NCBI GenBank assembly: GCA_028709135.1
Contig: JAQVXN010000133.1
Span: 1-5,864 of the forward strand
Source: Bacteroidaceae bacterium
GTDB taxonomy: Bacteria > Bacteroidota > Bacteroidia > Bacteroidales > Bacteroidaceae
Direction: 5' to 3'
DNA: 5,864 nucleotides
Below the pieces are notes generated by a model. That model searched no databases. It was not told the DNA's origin and saw nothing but the letters and a program-made list of their open reading frames with translations. Made by a program: the position numbers and the translations under genes. Positions 1-5,432 of the stretch are shown here, piece after piece. How positions within the stretch are numbered: position 1 is the stretch's first letter; the number at the start of each line of letters is the position of its first letter.

Positions 1-594
1 AAGTTGAGAGTATCTGTATTCTATTTCCCCCACATTCACGGGGTCACTCGTAGCCTTAAATTTAACAAGCCACTCTCGACCATCTATCTTCGCAAATACT
101 TTGGGTCGTGCTCCGCCGGATGAGCCTCCGTATTTATAGAGCAAGTCAACAGCACCTGTACTCTCTTTACTTTCAAGTACCTTTTCAGCCTCTTTCGCTA
201 AACGGTCAAAGTCAAGAAACTCATTATCCGCAGCGACACTTTTATCCGGACGATACTCCAATGCGCCACGTCCCGTAGCACCGATAAGCGACAGGCGTTC
301 TAAAATATTCAATTTGTATGGATCAATTCCTTTCTCCTGCAAATAGCGATCAAGTATTAGATTGCCCCAACCATCCGGCAAACTATCATCGAACACGCCA
401 AAATTCCCTGCAAACGGTTCTCGTTTCGCCAGCATCAGCCCTGATTGTAAAGGCAGATAGTACGGAGATATTGAAAAACCGTTTCGTATCCATTCCACAT
501 CGTATTCAAAACCACATAATCCTTCAGGTGTAAGAGCCATTCGTCCTACACGATTATCAGATATAAAGACCTCGATTATTGAAAGGCTATTCAT
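1..594 (-). CDS. hipA: HipA-type toxin kinase, N-terminal 198 residues (runs off the left edge)
   Basis: Reading the minus strand from the ATG at 594 gives an open frame of 198 codons to the edge. Residues 1-110 match the HipA N-terminal subdomain, with FDDSLPDGWGNLILDR at about 68-83 and a GATGRGALEY segment at 105-114. Residues 155-165 (YGGSSGGARPK) form the Gly/Ser-rich loop that in HipA proteins carries the autophosphorylated serine and lies against ATP. WLVKFKA at 175-181 supplies the expected ATP-binding lysine (K178). The catalytic Asp and metal-binding motifs would lie beyond the window. HipA proteins are Ser/Thr kinases of type II toxin-antitoxin systems; the E. coli enzyme phosphorylates glutamyl-tRNA synthetase and induces dormancy. 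The substrate here is unknown. The start overlaps the end of the antitoxin gene by 8 bases (ATGAATAG), so the two are probably translationally coupled. Family assignment is firm; whether the C-terminal half is intact cannot be seen. Confidence 0.93.
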   Translation of the reverse strand, partial: MNSLSIIEVFISDNRVGRMALTPEGLCGFEYDVEWIRNGFSISPYYLPLQSGLMLAKREPFAGNFGVFDDSLPDGWGNLILDRYLQEKGIDPYKLNILERLSLIGATGRGALEYRPDKSVAADNEFLDFDRLAKEAEKVLESKESTGAVDLLYKYGGSSGGARPKVFAKIDGREWLVKFKATSDPVNVGEIEYRYSQL

Positions 595-922
595 TTTTAT
601 GTCCCCGTTTTCTTTGTTTTACTTGCCCGATATTTACTATATCATCAATACTTTGATAGGTCTTGCTGCCGAAAAACGTTTCAAACTCATCCGTCATATC
701 CAAAGCAAAAGCAAGCATAACCAATGAACGCAAAGAGATTTCGCCCGATGATTCAAAACGCCGGTATGACGGTAATGAGACACCCGCCTTTGCCGCAAGT
801 ATCTTTTGTGTCCATCCTTTTTCCAATCGTCTCTGTTTGACGCGCTGGGCAACGCCCGACATTAATGAGTCCGGCGTTCTATTTATAAATGATAATATAT
901 TATTATTTATATCTGTTTCCAT
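587..922 (-). CDS. hipB: HipB-like antitoxin, XRE-family helix-turn-helix protein
   Basis: This is a 111-residue protein. Residues about 24-80 form a Cro/C1-type helix-turn-helix: VAQRVKQRRLEKGWTQKILA covers the first helices, AGVSLPSYRRFE is the recognition region, and the helix SLRSLVMLAFALDM follows. The N-terminal 20 residues are Asn-rich and the last dozen are basic (VKQRKRGHK), probably flexible tails. HipB-type antitoxins bind and neutralise the HipA kinase and, as dimers, repress their own operon. The position directly upstream of hipA with an 8-base overlap supports that pairing. The ATG at 922 lies 29 bases downstream of a good -7 box, which leaves a short leader and supports this start. 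It could be called a generic XRE regulator, but the HipA partner makes antitoxin the best reading. Confidence 0.88.
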   Translation of the reverse strand: METDINNNILSFINRTPDSLMSGVAQRVKQRRLEKGWTQKILAAKAGVSLPSYRRFESSGEISLRSLVMLAFALDMTDEFETFFGSKTYQSIDDIVNIGQVKQRKRGHKNE

Positions 923-936
923 ATATGTAGCGCTAT

Positions 937-966
937 TATTTGAGCACTTACAAAGTTAATCAAATA
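937..966. promoter_or_regulatory. candidate HipB operator (inverted repeat around the -7 box)
   Basis: TATTTGA (937-943) and its exact reverse complement TCAAATA (960-966) are separated by 16 bases and enclose the -7 box at 951-958. The half-site centres are 23 bases apart, about two helical turns, which suits a dimeric XRE repressor. Bound protein here would block RNA polymerase, the standard autoregulation of HipB-type antitoxins. A second palindrome, TAGCGCTA (928-935), sits in the leader. AT-rich DNA produces such repeats by chance, so operator function is inferred from position. Confidence 0.42.
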
Positions 967-981
967 TTTGCAATTATCAAA
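951..981 (-). promoter_or_regulatory. Bacteroidota-type promoter of the hipBA operon
   Basis: On the minus strand, TTTG (978-981) is followed after exactly 19 bases by TAACTTTG (951-958). This fits the Bacteroides primary sigma factor consensus, TTTG at about -33 and TAnnTTTG at about -7. Transcription would start near 943-946, roughly 20-25 bases before the antitoxin ATG. The spacer also holds the perfect palindrome CAAATATTTG (961-970). Confidence 0.72.
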
Positions 982-1056
982 CCAAAACACCGTACAAATT
1001 TTCTACAATAGGTGCAACTTTTATACGTCTATCATTTATCTTTTTAATTCCGCCAA

Positions 1057-1165
1057 CATAATCTTCTTGCTTCACAGGGTTTTACGGTTAGTTGTCCGAG
1101 CGTCTGAAACACGTAGCCCGATTCACTCGCCGGCAGTCATCTGTTTCGGCAGATACAGCCCACGA
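1057..1165. repeat. left copy of the 109-bp direct repeat (tag 3'-end duplicate)
   Basis: This matches 5433-5541 at 105 of 109 positions, at a constant offset of 4376. The differences are at 1090 (a/t), 1101 (c/t), 1111 (a/g) and 1127 (t/c). The outer 33 bases (1057-1089) and the tag-side 38 bases (1128-1165) are identical. On the minus strand its first 29 bases equal the last eight codons and stop of tag, but here they are cut off from any tag gene. The copy is therefore a duplicate of a gene end plus its 3' flank, as expected of an attachment-site scar or a recombination junction. Confidence 0.9.
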
Positions 1166-1300
1166 TAGATTTAAAAACATTAAAAACGGAAAGATCCTTT
1201 CAGAACTCAAAGCAGTGCGTCTACCAGGTATGGCACAGATATTGCAAAATCTTATGAAGGGCATAAGACGGCATCAATCTCGTTTGCTGACAAAGTTTAA
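1166..1300 (+). pseudogene. short broken remnant resembling the N-terminus of IstB (IS21-family helper ATPase)
   Basis: Directly after the left repeat, one frame reads ILSELKAVRLPGMAQILQNL (about 1191-1250). A shift of one base at the GGG at 1259-1261 then continues as HKTASISFADKV up to a stop at 1298-1300. The pattern 'L..LRLPGMA..' followed by a 'SF.D' stretch recalls the first 40 residues of IstB proteins, the ATP-binding helpers of IS21-family transposases. No start codon, Walker motif, IstA transposase or terminal inverted repeat accompanies it, so it would be a dead scrap. The resemblance is from memory and short; it could be non-coding. Confidence 0.3.
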
Positions 1301-1330
1301 TTTATACTATCCACTTTTTTTGTATTTTTG
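1301..1330 (+). promoter_or_regulatory. probable promoter of the AraC-family gene
   Basis: TATTTTTG at 1323-1330 fits the -7 consensus TAnnTTTG perfectly. A weak -33 candidate, TTTA at 1301-1304, lies 18 bases upstream. The predicted start of transcription leaves a leader of about 20-25 bases before the ATG at 1363. The poor -33 element fits a weak or activated promoter. Confidence 0.5.
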
Positions 1331-1362
1331 CATTTATAGAAATACTTATTTTTCAATCCAAA

Positions 1363-2163
1363 ATGAACAATACCTCGCATCCCATAAAAAACCAGCAGCT
1401 TGCTCCTTATATCAGGAACTATTTTACATTGGATTTTAGCTCTTTGCCGCAAGAAAGCATTGAGCTGAAAGTGCCTCCAATGGGTTTCCCCGTGCTACAA
1501 TTTCATTTTGGCGAGAATGTAAATTTTTACCGTCATAAACACTTTACCAACCAATCTCTCTTTATTGGACAATGTACTCGGCACGTCATATTATATCCGT
1601 CTCGTGGAATGAAACTCTTGGGTGTAAACTTTAAGCCTTATGGATTATACAATTTATTTGGCATTTCTCCCCATGGGTTGACAAACAGTGGCGTAGAGAG
1701 TAGTTCCTTTATGGGGAAAGAAAATATAAAGCGAATTTCTCAAACGTTAAAAAAGGATGGGATAGAAAAAGGCATTTCAGAAATAGAAACCCTTTTGCTT
1801 GCCAACCAAAATAAGTGCGTAAAACTGCAACCTTATTTTGACGAACTGGTGGATAAAATGGAAGTCGAAAACGGATTAATCAATTATACAGGCCTGTTGG
1901 ACAAGAACGTTTCCGTTCGTACTTTTCAACGTTATTTCAGGGAAGTTATCGGTATCTCTCCTAAAATGTTTTGCCAAGTATTACGCCATAAATACATTAT
2001 GGAATTACTTTACAAAAACGCTGAAATGAAGTGGAGCGACATGCAACTCAACGGTTTTTACTATGATTTTGCTCATTTCACCAAAGATTTTACACAGTTT
2101 TCCGGCTTAACACCAAGAAAATATCTGCCGTTGAAAAATAGTTTTGCGGCAACACTGCTATAA
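1363..2163 (+). CDS. AraC-family transcriptional regulator
   Basis: This is an intact protein of 266 residues. Residues about 183-256 form the AraC DNA-binding domain: SVRTFQRYFREVIGISPKMF is the first helix-turn-helix, and GFYYDFAHFTKDF followed by SGLTPRKY (231-254) is the family signature of the second. Residues 1-150 are a sensor-type N-terminal domain of the kind paired with this class of regulator in Bacteroidota (DUF6597-like): LAPYIRNYFTLDF at 13-25, then VNFKPYGLYNLFGI at 88-101. The ligand is unknown. The ATG at 1363 follows a good -7 box and the protein starts with the expected short lead before LAPYIRNY. It ends 104 bases before the envelope-protein operon on the same strand, so it is a good candidate to control that operon, although no binding site can be named. 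It is one of only two unbroken genes in the repeat-bounded block. Confidence 0.92.
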   Translation: MNNTSHPIKNQQLAPYIRNYFTLDFSSLPQESIELKVPPMGFPVLQFHFGENVNFYRHKHFTNQSLFIGQCTRHVILYPSRGMKLLGVNFKPYGLYNLFGISPHGLTNSGVESSSFMGKENIKRISQTLKKDGIEKGISEIETLLLANQNKCVKLQPYFDELVDKMEVENGLINYTGLLDKNVSVRTFQRYFREVIGISPKMFCQVLRHKYIMELLYKNAEMKWSDMQLNGFYYDFAHFTKDFTQFSGLTPRKYLPLKNSFAATLL

Positions 2164-2178
2164 TCCTTGATAAGGGTT
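2162..2178 (+). terminator. weak hairpin after the AraC-family gene
   Basis: AATCCTT (2162-2168) can pair with AAGGGTT (2172-2178) across a 3-base loop, with one G-U pair; the stem overlaps the stop codon. No run of T follows, so it would be a poor intrinsic terminator and may only be a mRNA 3' stabiliser. Read-through into the next operon remains possible. Confidence 0.25.
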
Positions 2179-2239
2179 ACAACAATAGTTACAGGTGTAT
2201 TTTGTCGCCTTTTTACATATCTGCTTTTTATACACAAAT

Positions 2240-2247
2240 TTACTTTG
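2240..2247 (+). promoter_or_regulatory. possible -7 box of the envelope-protein operon
   Basis: TTACTTTG matches seven of eight positions of TAnnTTTG and lies 20 bases before the ATG at 2268. No TTTG is found 19-21 bases upstream; the nearest, at 2201-2204, is 35 bases away. A missing -33 element would fit a promoter needing an activator such as the adjacent AraC protein, but this is inference from a single half of a promoter. Confidence 0.35.
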
Positions 2248-2267
2248 TGGAAAAATAGTGTATTTGT

Positions 2268-2684
2268 ATGAAAGCGATAAAATTAATTCTTGCCTGTATT
2301 TTCTGTTTGGCTTTTACAGTAAATACAAATGCGCAATTTCTTGAAAAAATAGCAAAAAAAGCCCAGAAAAAGGTAGAGCGTGAATCCGAAAAGCGAACCG
2401 AACGCCGCGTAAACAAAGGTATTGACAATGTATTCGACAAAGCTGAAGAAGGCATTGACAATACGGTAAAAAACATGGAGAAAAACAAAAGACAAAATCC
2501 AACCCGAAAGGAGCATCCCCTAAAGTTGCCAATAACGAATCAAGCAGCAACCCACCGCAATCTGTTCTCACGTGGGCAAAGTACGACTTTGTGCCCGGCG
2601 CCGAAATCATTTTTGAAGATGATCTACAACGCGAACAAAACGGCGAATTCCCCAGTAAATGGGACTTGGTATCCGGGACTATAG
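2268..2684 (+). pseudogene. 5' part of a broken LamG/OmpA envelope protein (signal peptide and charged region)
   Basis: Residues 1-22 are a clear signal peptide (MKAIKLILACIFCLAFTV, then NTNA before Gln). After it comes a strongly charged, probably helical or coiled-coil stretch, residues 23-78, rich in Lys, Glu and Arg (KKAQKKVERESEKRTERRVN). The frame loses sense at about residue 75-80: the remaining 60 residues look like out-of-frame reading and end at 2684. The true continuation lies one frame back (-1), open from 2459 to 3547. Restoring one base, for example an extra C in the CCC at 2503-2505, joins the two into a protein of 426 residues with the linker reading NPTPKGASPKVANN. A classical -1 slippery heptamer, A AAA AAC, also lies in frame at 2468-2474 within the overlap. 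The gene starts the plus-strand operon. As sequenced, it gives only an exported 138-residue stub. Confidence 0.8.
2468..2474 (+). other. A AAA AAC heptamer, possible -1 slippery site
   Basis: In the frame of the 5' part the codons read AAA AAC preceded by A, exactly the X XXY YYZ arrangement of -1 frameshift sites. Slippage here enters the frame that is open to 3547, because the last stop in that frame (2456-2458) lies just upstream. No convincing downstream stem-loop or upstream Shine-Dalgarno-like stimulator was seen. A plain one-base deletion further down explains the data equally well. Confidence 0.25.
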
Positions 2685-3547
2685 AAAATGCTAATTTTGA
2701 CGGCGAAAATGTGATTTATTTTCGTGAAACAGGAAATTTTGCAAACGGCATAGTCCCTCTACTCAAAAATCCGTCTGCAGATTACCTGCCCGAAGCATTT
2801 ACCGTTGAGTTTGATGCCTATTTTAAAAAGGGAAAATACAGCAACTATTATGTCTTTTTTTACGATGCAAAAAACAAATCCCAGAAAAGAATCAAAGATG
2901 GTTTCATAAGCTTGTATGTGAACAGTGCAAAATATGCATATACAGGAACAGAAAAGCGTTTGGAGAACACGAAATTTGCCAATAAAAACATGGAGAGTTC
3001 ATGTTGGAGGCACATTGCCATTTCATTCAACCAACGAGCAATGAAAGTTTATTTGGACGATACTCGTTTACTGAATATTCCAAATATTACCGATAATCTC
3101 ACCGGGATAACCCTCTCGGTCAATCACGCTAATCAAGACAACAGTCAATTTATCAAAAACATCCGCATCGCTAAAGGCGCCGTTCCGTTGTACGACAAGG
3201 TGCTTACTGACGGTAAGTTTGTTACGACTGGCATTAAATTCGATGTAAACAAAGCCACTCTTAAACCCGAAAGTATGGGAACGATAAACTATGTGGTAAA
3301 AATGATGCAAGATAACCCTGACTGGCGTTTCAGCGTAGAAGGGCACACCGATAGTGATGGAAACGATGCTACGAATCAAACCCTTTCGGAAAAACGGACA
3401 GAAGCGGTTTGTGCTGAATTGGTAAAACTCGGCATTGCAGCCGACAGACTCACAGCGAAAGGCTGGGGCGAAAGCAAACCGATGACTGCCAACGATACAC
3501 CTGAAGGCAAAGCACAAAACAGGCGTGTAGAATTCATTAAAATGTAA
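2591..3547 (+). CDS. 3' part of the same gene: LamG-like domain plus OmpA peptidoglycan-binding domain
   Basis: Numbering is from the GTG at 2591, which is only the first possible start; the frame is open from 2459, and a true start belongs to the upstream part. Residues about 68-195 look like a concanavalin/LamG-type beta-sandwich (AFTVEFDAYFKKG, then CWRHIAISFNQRAMKVYLDD, then IRIAKGA). Residues 207-318 are an OmpA C-terminal domain: GIKFDVNKATLKPES at 214-228, GHTDSDG at 251-257, NQTLSEKRTEAV at 262-273 and NRRVEF at 310-315. The Asp in GHTD and the Arg in LSEKR correspond to the residues that grip diaminopimelate of peptidoglycan. The joined protein would sit in the periplasm or outer membrane, anchored to the cell wall, with the LamG lobe as a possible sugar or protein binder. 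Translated alone from GTG it would lack a signal peptide and be mislocated. Confidence 0.88.
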   Translation: MPGAEIIFEDDLQREQNGEFPSKWDLVSGTIENANFDGENVIYFRETGNFANGIVPLLKNPSADYLPEAFTVEFDAYFKKGKYSNYYVFFYDAKNKSQKRIKDGFISLYVNSAKYAYTGTEKRLENTKFANKNMESSCWRHIAISFNQRAMKVYLDDTRLLNIPNITDNLTGITLSVNHANQDNSQFIKNIRIAKGAVPLYDKVLTDGKFVTTGIKFDVNKATLKPESMGTINYVVKMMQDNPDWRFSVEGHTDSDGNDATNQTLSEKRTEAVCAELVKLGIAADRLTAKGWGESKPMTANDTPEGKAQNRRVEFIKM

Positions 3548-3580
3548 TAAGACGTTTATCAAATAAATACCATAGTAGTT

Positions 3581-3795
3581 ATGAACACAAAACATTTCTT
3601 CCGAAGTTGGATTTAAGGCTATTGAAATACTTGGTAAGTGGGGGGAATACACAGAAAAACATTTTGATATGAAAAAAAGAATTGACCGAAGATGAAATAC
3701 AAGCGCTTGATGCTATAATGAAACGTTTTGAAGAACGTATGAAACAAATAGAAGCAAAACATGCCGATGTTTTTAAAGAAAGTTTAAAAGAATAA
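3581..3795 (+). pseudogene. broken small gene encoding a charged helical protein
   Basis: The frame ending at the TAA at 3793-3795 encodes a helical, charged C-terminus (ELTEDEIQALDAIMKRFEER, ending VFKESLKE). It is closed by a TGA at 3670-3672, within the run of seven A at 3672-3678. With six A instead of seven, the ATG at 3669 would give an intact 41-residue protein beginning MKKELTEDE. Upstream, a second frame reads EVGFKAIEILGKWGEYTEKH from 3603 straight into that ATG, so the original gene may have been about 65-70 residues, with another shift near its start (ATG at 3581 gives only 11 codons). It sits 33 bases after the OmpA gene and 12 bases before the next gene, so it belongs to the operon. 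No signal peptide and no recognisable family; it could be a regulator or chaperone of the neighbours, but nothing shows this. Confidence 0.5.
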
Positions 3796-3807
3796 TTATA
3801 TAACTAT

Positions 3808-4131
3808 ATGACAATAAGATATTTTCTCTTAATTGTAGGGATTGTTTTTATCAACATGACTATAAAAGCTCAATCCTCTTATAACTACCAAAAGCGGTTT
3901 CAGGTAAAATCGGGACACGTAGAATATAAATTATCGGGAATGGTAGTCGGCACCAAATCGCTTTGGTGGGACGATTTCGGTAAAAAATACAGCGAAGAAA
4001 CCAATAGCAACGAGATGGTAAAAACATTGAAAGGTACAGAAAATGTAAAGAATCACTCGCTCTCTATCTTCAATGGCGAATATTATTATAATGTCAATAA
4101 TCGAAGATGTGAGCACCGATGTGAGTGGTAA
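3808..4131 (+). pseudogene. 5' part of a broken exported protein of unknown function
   Basis: Residues 1-21 form a signal peptide (MTIRYFLLIVGIVFINMTIKA). The mature part opens with FQVKSGHVEYKLSGMVVGTK then SLWWDDFGKKYSEE at about 31-64. This pattern of a 'KSG.vEYk.sG...Gt...wDDfGkk' strand is common in periplasmic or secreted hypothetical proteins of Bacteroidota, possibly related to DUF4412-type proteins. From about residue 97 the frame goes wrong (CEHRCEW before the stop at 4131), while the frame one base ahead is open through 4576. Removing one base in the AATAATCG stretch (about 4091-4098) rejoins them as YYYNVNIEDVSTDV; the restored length is 255 residues, an exact multiple of three. 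It lies 12 bases after the small gene. Function unknown. Confidence 0.75.
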
Positions 4132-4576
4132 CGAAAACTTCAACGAAGAAATGGAAGAAGAGCATGGATTACTATTTCCATCAGGTATTTCGTTTGAAAA
4201 GTTCAGAGACGAAAGTGAGCGTGTACGCCGTAAGTTAGGCTATACGTTTGCAATGCACGATGCTTCGGGCGGTGAATATTCAGCTATGTGGATGAAAGAC
4301 AAAAAAAATACAGCTTGGATAACGGCTAATTCGTTGCAAAACTTTGCCAACTGGCGTGAAGACTTTGCTGATGACGGGATCGAGTATTTTACGCATAACG
4401 GCCATCGTATGGCGTTCCGTCACGACAATATGTACGATGAAGAAAACGCAACTTCCACACCCGTGAGTATGTTGCTGGTAGAACTCAAATCGAAAGATGC
4501 TTTTATCCGAATTACCGCCTCATCTCAAAAAACAAAAGAACAATTAATCGAATTTTTTAACCAGTTTAAGTTTTAA
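4073..4576 (+). CDS. 3' part of the same exported protein of unknown function
   Basis: An ATG at 4073 lies inside the 5' part, so a 167-residue product is possible, but its first ten residues (MANIIIMSII) look like out-of-frame reading of the upstream sequence. It has no export signal. The sensible part begins at about residue 11 with an acidic stretch (EDVSTDVSGNENFNEEMEEE), followed by a mixed alpha/beta segment with FEKFRDESERVRRKLGY at 41-57, MWMKDKKNTAWITANS at 72-87 and a final amphipathic helix KTKEQLIEFFNQF at 153-165. I do not recognise a family or catalytic motif. Only 4 bases separate its stop from the lipoprotein gene, implying shared transcription and probably coupled translation. 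Confidence 0.75.
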   Translation: MANIIIMSIIEDVSTDVSGNENFNEEMEEEHGLLFPSGISFEKFRDESERVRRKLGYTFAMHDASGGEYSAMWMKDKKNTAWITANSLQNFANWREDFADDGIEYFTHNGHRMAFRHDNMYDEENATSTPVSMLLVELKSKDAFIRITASSQKTKEQLIEFFNQFKF

Positions 4577-4580
4577 GACA

Positions 4581-5192
4581 ATGAAAACGATAGAAACATT
4601 ATTATTTGTCGGAATTATAACGTTATTGGCAACCGCTTGCAATAATAAACAAAAACAGCAAGAACAAGGCATTAAAGCGCCCACGCAACAAGAAATAGAA
4701 GATTTTTCGGAAGACGCTGAAAAAGTCATCAATATGTTGCATCCAAAATCAGCCTCGTTGGTTTTTACACTCGACGGAAACATTTATCAACTTAATACAA
4801 AAAGCGTAGAAGTTTCTATTATTCCCTTTGCCATGTATAAACCTGCCAACAAAGAAGAAGGCGAGACGGAAGAGAGTAGTTTAATTTGGTTGAATGGAAC
4901 GGACACTACAAACGGCGTTAATATTAGTTTCTCGGTTTCTTTGAAAGAGAAGCTTGCCAATGGAAATTTTACAGCGAACAAAGGAGAAGTAATTATTTCA
5001 AAAAAAGGCAAGGAACAATACTACAGTGTGAAAAAAATAAATTTAAACATCAGCAACTTATCCCAAAAACGCTTTCATGAAGAACTATCAGGTTACTCCT
5101 TGGATATGTCATTCAGTGGAACCATTGCTGAATTTGGTGCAAAAGGGAATGCTCATGAAATCAAGAATGGAAAATATAGTCTAAAATATTGA
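4581..5192 (+). CDS. predicted lipoprotein of unknown function
   Basis: This is an intact 203-residue protein. Residues 1-19 are a lipoprotein signal peptide and LLATAC places the lipidated cysteine at residue 20; Ala rather than Leu at -3 is within the looser Bacteroidota lipobox. The residues after Cys (NNKQKQQEQ) are not the acidic run that sends Bacteroidota lipoproteins to the cell surface, so a periplasm-facing location is more likely. A Gln-rich linker to about residue 40 leads to a domain of alternating strands (SASLVFTLDGNIYQLNTKSV; EVIISKKGKEQYYSVKKINL; DMSFSGTIAEFGAKGNAHEI), which looks like an all-beta fold. No family recognised. It begins 4 bases after the preceding stop and closes the operon, so it probably works in the envelope with the OmpA and exported proteins. 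Confidence 0.85.
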   Translation: MKTIETLLFVGIITLLATACNNKQKQQEQGIKAPTQQEIEDFSEDAEKVINMLHPKSASLVFTLDGNIYQLNTKSVEVSIIPFAMYKPANKEEGETEESSLIWLNGTDTTNGVNISFSVSLKEKLANGNFTANKGEVIISKKGKEQYYSVKKINLNISNLSQKRFHEELSGYSLDMSFSGTIAEFGAKGNAHEIKNGKYSLKY

Positions 5193-5432
5193 CCTACTCG
5201 ATGAGTTTTATAGGCAGACTTGTATTTTTATAAGAGAAGTTAAATGGCTGTAAATAGTAACCCAAAAGTAATCCATCCTGATAATTGAAAAGGATACCAC
5301 TTAATTGGTAAAATCATAGTTTATGATGGATTATTGTTTGGCCAAACGACATTGATAGATGATTGTCTGGCTAAGAATGCGAGTAAGCGTGTCACTGGTC
5401 TTAAAAAGCGATGCATGCTAAAAAAGAACATC
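5193..5432. other. gene-free spacer rich in palindromes, between the operon and the right repeat
   Basis: No supportable gene is seen. It holds a short hairpin ACTC-GAT-GAGT followed by TTTT (5196-5209), a weak terminator candidate for the operon. It also holds an inverted pair TAATCCATC (5269-5277) / GATGGATTA (5325-5333), a hairpin ATCATA-GTT-TATGAT (5313-5327), and a perfect 12-bp palindrome GTTTGGCCAAAC (5336-5347). The stretch around TTGTTTGGCCAA is partly echoed by TTGTCTGGCTAA at about 5364-5375. It may be the end of the inserted block or a recombination or control site. Confidence 0.45.
5336..5347. repeat. perfect 12-bp palindrome GTTTGGCCAAAC
   Basis: It is its own reverse complement with no spacer, and lies 3 bases beyond the right arm of the 9-bp inverted pair TAATCCATC / GATGGATTA (5269-5277, 5325-5333). 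Possible roles are a dimeric protein binding site or a recombinase core; none is demonstrated. No second copy was seen in the window, though an imperfect echo follows at about 5364-5375. Confidence 0.6.

Noticed and set aside
663..959. Plus-strand open frames opposite the antitoxin gene and its promoter
   Set aside because: They are shadows of the HTH antitoxin reading frame, which has a clear domain and its own promoter.
1090..1165. tRNA-like look of the repeat (TTGTCCGAGCGTCTGAA resembles a Ser or Leu tRNA D-arm)
   Set aside because: No acceptor stem, anticodon arm or T-loop could be drawn, and part of the sequence is the coding end of tag.
1092..1439. Open frame of 115 codons running through the left repeat toward the AraC gene
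   Set aside because: Its first third is the antisense of the tag tail and flank, its end overlaps the AraC start in another frame, and the same N-terminus recurs only because the repeat is duplicated. Only the short IstB-like part is considered as possible coding remnant.
2162..2178. Strong intrinsic terminator after the AraC gene
   Set aside because: The 7-bp stem contains a G-U pair and has no following T-run; kept only as a weak hairpin.
3068..3652. Minus-strand open frame of 194 codons
   Set aside because: It is the antisense shadow of the OmpA domain, whose motifs are unmistakable on the plus strand; the translation is Cys- and Phe-rich without any domain.
3603..3680. Phage terminase small subunit, suggested by VGFKAIEILGKW
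   Set aside because: The likeness to the ALELLGK motif is only a few residues, and no other phage gene is present in the window.
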